64,000 nt of DNA, from contig BSBK01005650.1 of NCBI GenBank assembly GCA_027943335.1, forward strand, positions 1,894,501-1,958,500, read 5' to 3'. Made by a program: the position numbers and the translations under genes. How positions within the stretch are numbered: the stretch's first letter is position 1; each line of letters opens with the position of its first letter. Source of the DNA: Chamaecyparis obtusa. Its lineage: Eukaryota; Streptophyta; Pinopsida; Cupressales; Cupressaceae. The notes beneath the pieces were generated by a model. The model was not told the origin of the DNA, ran no database searches, and saw nothing but the letters and a program-made list of their open reading frames with translations. Shown in pieces: positions 58,015 to 64,000 of this stretch.

Positions 58015-59480
58015 TCCAGCCCTGTTAGTGTTGAAGTCAACCCTCCCACAACCAAAAAGTGGTCAAAAATTCTAGGAGACCGATCGGTGGGAAAGTCTCC
58101 TTCTCTAGGAGAATCTGTTAAGGTATGCCTTCAAGAGGGTGAAGTTGCTATTTTTTGCCTAACTCCTTGGTGGATCACTCAATTTCGGCTATGGAGTTCT
58201 CGTTGGTTGGTAAGTTTCTGGGTCCTCATCGTAACATTGAAGGGGTTAGATCTTTTGCTAAGAAGAGATGGATGTTGAAAGGCCAGGTAGGTATCGCAGC
58301 CCTTCCTAAAGGTTTTCTCTCCTTCTCTTTCTCTAATAAGGAAGATCAGGAGTATGTTTTATGTGGAGGACCCTTGATGTTTGGTAGAATAGTTGTTGTT
58401 TTTTGCAAATGGGCTCCAAACTGGGACTACTCTGATAACTTTTTCATGGCTACCCCAATCTGGGTTAGGTTCCCTGGTTTGCCTCTTGAATACTGGAATG
58501 AGGAAGTCTTTAAGGGTTTGGCCTCCTCTTTTGGAGGGGATCTCCTCTTGGTTGACCCAATGACGGCTGCCAAGTCTAGACTGGTTTTGGTTAGGATCTA
58601 TGTCAATATTGACCAGTTTGACAATCTCCCTTTAGTTATTAATATTAACTCCAAACTGGGTTTGTGGAAGCAGGAAGTGATCTTTGAATCTCTCCCTTTT
58701 GCTTGTTTTGTTTGTCATAAAATGAGTCACTGGGCCAAGCATTGTCCAAAGAAAACCCCCAAGGTTACTAAGCCTATGGATCTTGATCCCAAACCACAGA
58801 ATTCTACCAGACAAGTCTGGAAGGAAGTTGAATCTTAGCCTGTTGAAGATGGTGTCAGTAACAATAAGGAAGACCCGATCCTGGAAGAAGTTGAGAGGGT
58901 GGATTCTAATGCTCTCCCAGACCTGGAGGACGGGAAACTTGTCGAACCAGTTTTTCATGTTTATGATTCTCTGGCTAGTTCCCCTATGGAATCTATCCCC
59001 AGTGTGGGTAATCCCCTTGATGACTCAGTACCTATGGTGGTGTTGGTTCCTATTCAGGGTGACTCAACCAAATTTTAAGACTCTTAGTATGGCGCTTCGA
59101 ATGATAGTGATGCTTTGGAGGAATTTTCTTCACCTAAAATTCCTGAAAAATCTGATGGCAATGATTCTTCTTCAGTACCTGATACCCAGTCGGGGAGTGG
59201 CGATGAGGACCTTATTGTCTGAGATGATCTCTTAGAAGATCAGAATGGGGACCCCTAGTTTGTTCAAAAGGGGAAGAAATAGAAAAAAAAAGCAAAACAA
59301 GCTCACTACCCAAAGATCCAAGGGTGTCCTTACTTGAAGCAAAGCTGACATGGGATCTAAGGGTCTTAAGGCAGATGTTGGATCTCAGAAAAAAAACTCA
59401 AGATAGAATCACCAACAAAGAGATTAGAGAAAGAGAAGGTAAGAAGGATATTGCGGATGGAAAGTAGTTGACCATCCAGG
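58015..59480 (+). pseudogene. LINE ORF1 (gag-like, DUF4283 and zinc knuckle)
   Basis: No ATG is seen at its start; readable text begins right after the microsatellite with TTKKWSKILGDRS. After a slip near 58150 the frame 58155-58838 gives the DUF4283-type fold (GFLSFSFSNKEDQEYVLCGG, PIWVRFPGLPLEYWN) and ends with a CCHC knuckle CFVCHKMSHWAKHCP near 58702-58746. After a TAG at 58838 the same protein continues as an acidic, Pro/Ser-rich tail to a Lys-rich end near 59290, with several stops. It is likely an RNA-binding coat protein of the LINE RNP. Confidence 0.8.
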
Positions 59481-59502
59481 GAGCTTGTACTCCGATTAAG
59501 AA

Positions 59503-60183
59503 ATGAAACTCATTTCGTGGAATATCAGAGGGTTGAATGCCCCTCATAAGAAAGACATCCTAAGGAATAAGGTAAGAGACCATAAACTTGATATTATTTT
59601 TGTTCAAGAAACTAAGATGGTGAAAGATAAGGTGGAGAAGATTTGAATTTTCAAAAATGGAGGTGTGGCTGGCTCAAGCTCTGAAGAGGCTTCAGGAGGG
59701 GTCGCTGTCTTTTGGAATCATAATTATGTTAGTGGGGTTATGATGGCTGATAACTTGAACTGGTTAAGACTTAAATTTGTTCATGTTAAGTTTGACTTTG
59801 AATGGGTTGCTGCTAATATTTATACCCCTAACTCTAAAGATGGGAGGACTCAGTTTTGGAAAAGGGTTGATAACCAAAGAATGTTCTTCCAGGATTCTCC
59901 CTGGTTGGTCATAGGTGATTTCAACTATCCTTTGAAAGATAACGAGAAGTTTGGTGGTGTGGATAGTCAGAGTCAACTTGATGGTAGACTCGAGCTCATG
60001 GACTTTGTCAATAGACAAGATCTTTTTGATTTGGATCTCCAGGGGGTCAATTATACCTGGTTGAACAGAAGAATTAATTGGACAGGACCTCATCCAAGTT
60101 CGGTTGGATCGGGCTTTGATTTCTGGTTGCTAGTTCAAAAGATTTGGTTGTTCTTTGTCTTCGCTTACAAAGATTGGATCTAA
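59503..60183 (+). pseudogene. LINE ORF2, apurinic-type endonuclease domain
   Basis: Starts with ATG at 59503. SWNIRGLNAPHK is the first endonuclease motif and IIFVQETK carries the catalytic Glu. A TGA cuts it at 59644-59646. Then come VAANIYTPNSKDGR, WLVIGDFNYPL (Asp and Asn of the active site) and DLQGVNYTWLNRR. Near 60080-60110 the frame slips, so the last motifs (LDR and SNHFPIS, the SDH-type motif, here SNH) are read in another frame. The domain nicks target DNA in active LINEs. Confidence 0.84.
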
Positions 60184-61980
60184 CCACTTCCCTATCTCTT
60201 TTAGTGCTGATATGATCGTTTCTAAGGGCAACCCACCTTTTAGATTTGAGAAAATATGGATTGACCACCTGGATATTGAGCAGTTGATCAAAGGCTGGTG
60301 GGATGTTAATATTTAGGGTACTACGATGTTCAGGGTGGTCAAAAAGCTCCAAAATTTAAAATAGAATGTCAAATCTTGGAGCAAGGACGCTTTTGGTGAC
60401 ATCGTTAAATCCAAGCTTATGTTGAAAAGGGACCTTGATGATATTCAGGAGACTATTCAACAATCTGGTCTATCCCAAGATCTAAAGGATAAGGAGGAGA
60501 TTCTCCTAGCCAAGACTCACAACATTATCTCCAAAGAGGAAGAGTACTGGAGATAGAGATCTAGATCGATCTGGCTTAAAGCTAGAGACAAGAATACCAG
60601 ATTCTTCCATATGTTTTCTTTCAAACATAGAGCTTCTAACAGGATATCCAGACTCAAGGTGGCGGTTGGAGAGGTAAGGAATGATAAGGACATTTATTTG
60701 GCTATGATTGATTTCTTCTCTTCTCTCTTATCTAAAGACCTGAATCTTTCCTTGGAGAATCAAGATTTACTTCTTGAGTCCATTCCTTCCATTGTTGATG
60801 AAGCTACCAACAAGGTTCTTTCTGCTATCCCTTCTTCGGAAGAAGTCAAGACTGTTGTTTTTTCTTTTGAGGGTGATAATTCCCCAGGTCTGGATGCGTT
60901 CCCAATGTTCTTTTTTCATAAATTTTGGCATATTATTGGTCGGGACATCTGTAATATTGTTAAAGAATTCTTTGGTTCCAGATCTTTGTTGAAAGAAATT
61001 AATGCTACTTTTAGTGTTCTGATTCCTAAGAAGCCTGGGGCTGATTCCGTGGAATCCTTCAGACCGATTAGTCTATGTAATTCAGCGTACAAGATTTTCT
61101 CCAAGGTTATCACCCTTAGATTGATGGCAGTTCTTCTGAATATCTCTCCCTAGCAAAGTGGTTTTGTTCCTGGCAGGCAGATCCTTGATTCTATTATGAA
61201 GGTTCATGAGGTTATTCATTCCACTCAAGTTTCTCTCAACTATGGTTTTCTATTGAAACTTGATCTTTCAAAGGCTTATGATCATGTGGATTGGGATTTG
61301 TTGATCAAGGTGATGAGATCCTTTGGATTCTATGATAAACTTCTTAAGCTGATTTTCTAGCTCATCAGTACCTCTTTAGCTGCAGTCATGGTTAATGGTT
61401 CCCCCTCTAGATTCTTCAAACCTTCCAGGGGGCTTTGGAAAGGGGATGCCTTTTCTCCTATCTTTTTTTCCATCATGGTTGAGTGTCTTGACCACTATTT
61501 TCAAAATTTGGTTTCCATTGGTTCCATCAAGGGTATTACTCCATCCTTTGCTTCTAGGTCGTGCTCCCATGAGCAATTTGTGGATGACACTGTCATCATG
61601 GGGTCTTCATCCATTCTGGAGGCAAGGGTTATCAAATAGGCTCTATCCAATTATTCCTTAGGTACTGGTCAAATTGTCAATTAGAATAAGAGCTCTTTGT
61701 TATTTATCAATACGCCAGTGGAAAAACATAATAGAATTGCAAGAATTATTGGATGTAAAATTGATACTATGCCAACTACCTATCTCGGTCTTCGGTTAGG
61801 TCTTAAACCTCCTGAATCCTTCTAGGCTGAAATTTTGGATAGATTCAATAGGAAATTAGCTGGTTAGAAAGGAGCACTACTTAATCAAGCTGGTAAACTC
61901 CAACTCTTGAAGACTTCTTTGTAGAGTCTCCCCATTTACGCTCTTAGCCTTTTTAAGATCCCATGAAAACATGAAAACAT
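60184..61980 (+). pseudogene. LINE ORF2, reverse transcriptase domain
   Basis: Mostly one frame: the linker after endonuclease, then the conserved PGLDAFPMFFFHKFWH (from GPDG in active copies), SVESFRPISLCNSAYKI, SGFVPGRQILDS, LKLDLSKAYDHVDW (first catalytic Asp), GLWKGDAFSPIFF and FVDDTVIMG (61577-61588, catalytic Asp pair). Then TYLGLRLG and the thumb follow. TAG stops occur near 60315, 60362, 60555, 61152, 61359, 61637, 61683, 61824, 61866 and 61921. Domain length is normal for plant L1. Confidence 0.85.
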
Positions 61981-63159
61981 GAAAACATTATTAAAAGAAT
62001 CCAGAGGAATTTTTTGTGGACTGGAGTGGAAGAAAGAAAGAGACTGGATCTGGTGCTTGGGACAAGGTTTGCACTCCTAAGAAGTGGGGGGGCAGGGTAA
62101 CCGTCCTTTAAGAGTGACCAATCAGGCACTCCTAACTAAACAAATTTGGAGGATCTTTGGGGAGAAGGAGTGGAATGAGATTATCCATAATAAATATATC
62201 TATTCCTTTCCCCACATCTCTGATTTTATGAAGATGGAAGTGAAGGTGCAGGGATCCTTTATTTGGAATTGCATCCAGCAAGTTAAGGAGATGACCTTTA
62301 AAGGGGCTAAATGGTATTTGGGTAGTGGCTGAAGAATTAAGTTCTAGGACGACTGCTGGCTCAAAGCTTTTCCTCTGAGCTCTGTTACTACTTTCCAACC
62401 TTTTATTAATTCTTGCATTCATAGATTTGGTCCTTGGGTCATGGAATACTGGAGGAATAGATCGTGGATTGATCTTTCTATAGTTGATGAGGCCCTTAAG
62501 CCTTTGTTGTTGGACTTGAAGATTTAGAAAGTTGATTTGTCTAGAGTTGACGAGCTGATTTAGGGAATCCTCCCTTCTGGTGTCTTCACTGTTGCCTCTG
62601 CCTCTGAGCTTTTATTGAAGTAGTCGGATCCTCCACCCTTTGGGGCCCAGGTTTGGGATAAAAGATTAATTCCTAAAATTAATATTTTCTTTTGGCTGGT
62701 TTTGTAGAACAATATTCTTACCATTGACAACCTCCAAAAGCATGGTATGATTATGATCAATAGATGCTTTCTTTGTAAGGAGGCAAAGGAATCAGTCTTC
62801 CATTTGGATATTGACTGCAAATATTCTTGGGAAGTCTGGTGTCTTACCTTACAGTGCTGGAAGATCAACTGGATTTTTCCTAATAACATGGAGAATTTCA
62901 ATACCCAATGGAGAAAAGCGGAGGTCCCTATGGAAAAGAATTTGTGGAATCTTATTGTACCTCATGTTATCTAGAGATTGTGGAGAGAACACAATGACAA
63001 AATTTTTAGAAATATTGTTCTCCCGCCGGTGGTGGTTGTCGAAAAAGATTAAGAGAAGCCTTAAGGAGAAATACAACTCATCGATTGGTTTGAAGCTAGA
63101 TTTCACTGCTAGAGATTATGGTGCTAGCTCCAATAACAAGCCAGCTACCTAACGAGAGA
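61981..63159 (+). pseudogene. LINE ORF2, post-RT region with cysteine motif
   Basis: Contains LRVTNQALLTKQIWRIF (62084 onwards), a Trp-rich part and the reverse-transcriptase zinc-binding motif near 62745-62830 (NRCFLCKEAKESVFHLDIDC). More TAG stops interrupt it (near 62529, 62562, 62621, 62706 and 62971). The region joins RT to RNase H in plant L1 elements. Near 61965-61990 GAAAACAT is repeated, which suggests a small slippage insertion. Confidence 0.75.
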
Positions 63160-63689
63160 ATGTCATATGGTTATCCCCCCCTCCGGGATGGATCAAAATT
63201 AATTTTGACAGTGTTGCGAAGGGTAACCTGGGTCCAGCGGGTTGTGGTGGGCTTATAAGAGATGACATCAGAAACTGCCTTGCTATCGTGACACTTCCCA
63301 CTGGGGTGCAAACCAATCATGTTGTGGCTATGGCTCTTCTCCAAACCCTTTAAATTATTAAAAAAGACATGCCTCTGAATGTGTGGATCGAAGGTGACTC
63401 AATGAATATCTTAAACTACATCAAAAATATCACTAAGCCATCATGGTCAATTAAGGAAATTATTGAGGAGGCACGGATTATCATTAACTCCTTTAAGCAT
63501 GTCATCATTTCCCATGCCTTCTGGGAAGTGAATGGTACAGCTGACGAGCTAGCCAACTTTTTTGTTAGGGTGAAGGACATTGTGACTTGGCACAATGGTA
63601 GCAATCTCACTATTGATTTGAAAGCCAAGTTGGCTTTTGACAGGATTCATAGCAAAAGAGCAGATTTGGAGTATCTCAAGAAGTTATGA
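63160..63689 (+). pseudogene. LINE ORF2, C-terminal RNase H domain
   Basis: GWIKINFDSVAKGN carries the first catalytic Asp, GCGGLIRDD is typical of plant L1 RNase H, WIEGDSMNIL gives the third acidic residue, and NGTADELANFF the last Asp. The expected glutamate (in an AEA..L segment) reads as valine here (VVAMALLQTL), and a TAA follows at about 63351. The open part starts at 63369. The stop at 63687-63689 looks natural. Confidence 0.8.
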
Positions 63690-64000
63690 TGAAAAGACAC
63701 CAAATTGTTAAACTGGTTAAAATGATTATGGAAAGTGTTTCCTTTCCCAAGATTACTAAAAGTGGACACAAGTTTATTTGTGTGTATTTTAAAGTTACAT
63801 TCATCATCTACATTTTCTTGTTCCCTCCTACTACTGTTGATATTTCTTTCTTTGAAAACATGGGTGGTGGGCTTAATCACAGGGAGCTGAAGGATTGTAT
63901 GAAATGGAAGAACATGACAGAGGTCCTTGAAAAACTTAGAAAGGGTGGCCTCCCCATGTATATGGAGCTCTTGCATGGGTTTAAAGACGGAGCTACGAAG
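63686..64000 (+). CDS. Open reading frame overlapping the LINE ORF2 stop, still open at window end
   Basis: An ATG at 63686 overlaps the ORF2 stop in an ATGA arrangement, followed by a second in-frame ATG. The frame is open for 105 codons to the window end. It starts basic (MMKRHQIVKLVKMIM), has a hydrophobic stretch (FKVTFIIYIFLFPP) and then a charged part with GGGLNHRELKDCMKWKNMTEV. I recognise no domain. Its lack of stops contrasts with ORF2 just upstream. It could be a downstream LINE ORF, unrelated flanking coding sequence, or chance. Confidence 0.4.
   Translation, partial: MMKRHQIVKLVKMIMESVSFPKITKSGHKFICVYFKVTFIIYIFLFPPTTVDISFFENMGGGLNHRELKDCMKWKNMTEVLEKLRKGGLPMYMELLHGFKDGATK

Larger units (their letters stand above)
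58010..63689 (+). mobile_element. Plant L1-type LINE with RNase H, 5' truncated and decayed
   Basis: ORF1 (58015 to about 59480) has a DUF4283-like domain and a CCHC knuckle. ORF2 (59503-63689) has EEP endonuclease, RT with FVDD, a cysteine motif and RNase H. This order matches plant L1 elements that gained an RNase H. At least a dozen in-frame stops, mostly TAG, and at least two frameshifts break ORF2. The 5' end adjoins a microsatellite. No poly-A tail is seen before the window ends. Confidence 0.88.

Overview
This window looks like intergenic DNA from a large, repeat-rich plant genome. It is AT-rich and packed with nested, decayed transposable elements of plant type: a Ty3/gypsy chromovirus, Tat-like gypsy elements with a second RNase H, a Ty1/copia-like solo LTR, a plant L1-type LINE with an RNase H, and a Helitron-like element. 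A gymnosperm or similar giant genome is an inference; nothing proves the taxon. I see no intact host gene, no rRNA or tRNA gene, and no CRISPR or bacterial feature.

Layout. 1-7059: a chromovirus on the minus strand, in a tandem LTR-internal-LTR-internal array with a 5508-base period. 7060-20893: a Tat-lineage gypsy element on the minus strand (3' region, INT, two RNases H, RT, PR, gag, leader, primer-binding site and 5' LTR). A broken antisense frame at 7060-8015 abuts the chromovirus LTR. 20894-34200: a third, very decayed gypsy element on the minus strand, with an archaeal-type RNase H lying upstream of RT. It is split by a 5.7-kb non-coding LTR-like block (27325-33020). 34200-38400: unassigned sequence with degenerate short repeats. 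38403-57330: a compound region bounded by two nested sets of inverted repeats. Its core (46384-55850, plus strand) is a Helentron-type rolling-circle transposon. A copia-like solo LTR (42042-43338) with a perfect 5-bp target duplication sits in its left part. 57848-57978: an AT and TTTA microsatellite. 58010-63689: a plant LINE on the plus strand (ORF1 with zinc knuckle; ORF2 with endonuclease, RT, zinc motif and RNase H). A downstream frame from 63686 is still open at the window end.

The most interesting system is the Helentron-like element. Reading 5' to 3', it encodes four OTU-protease-like domains in an A-B-A-B array, a cysteine-rich domain resembling DUF6570, an HUH/Y2 Rep, a Pif1-type helicase, a C-terminal exonuclease-endonuclease-phosphatase (EEP) domain and, as a separate intron-containing gene, an RPA-like ssDNA-binding protein. 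It therefore mixes features of animal or fungal Helentrons (EEP, OTU) with the RPA companion gene of plant Helitrons. The A-type OTU domains keep the catalytic cysteine; the B-type domains have serine there. The element is broken by in-frame stops and a few frameshifts, but every domain is still readable.

Most elements show the same style of decay: in-frame stops, mainly TAG, at places where glutamine or tryptophan is expected. This fits deamination of methylated cytosines.
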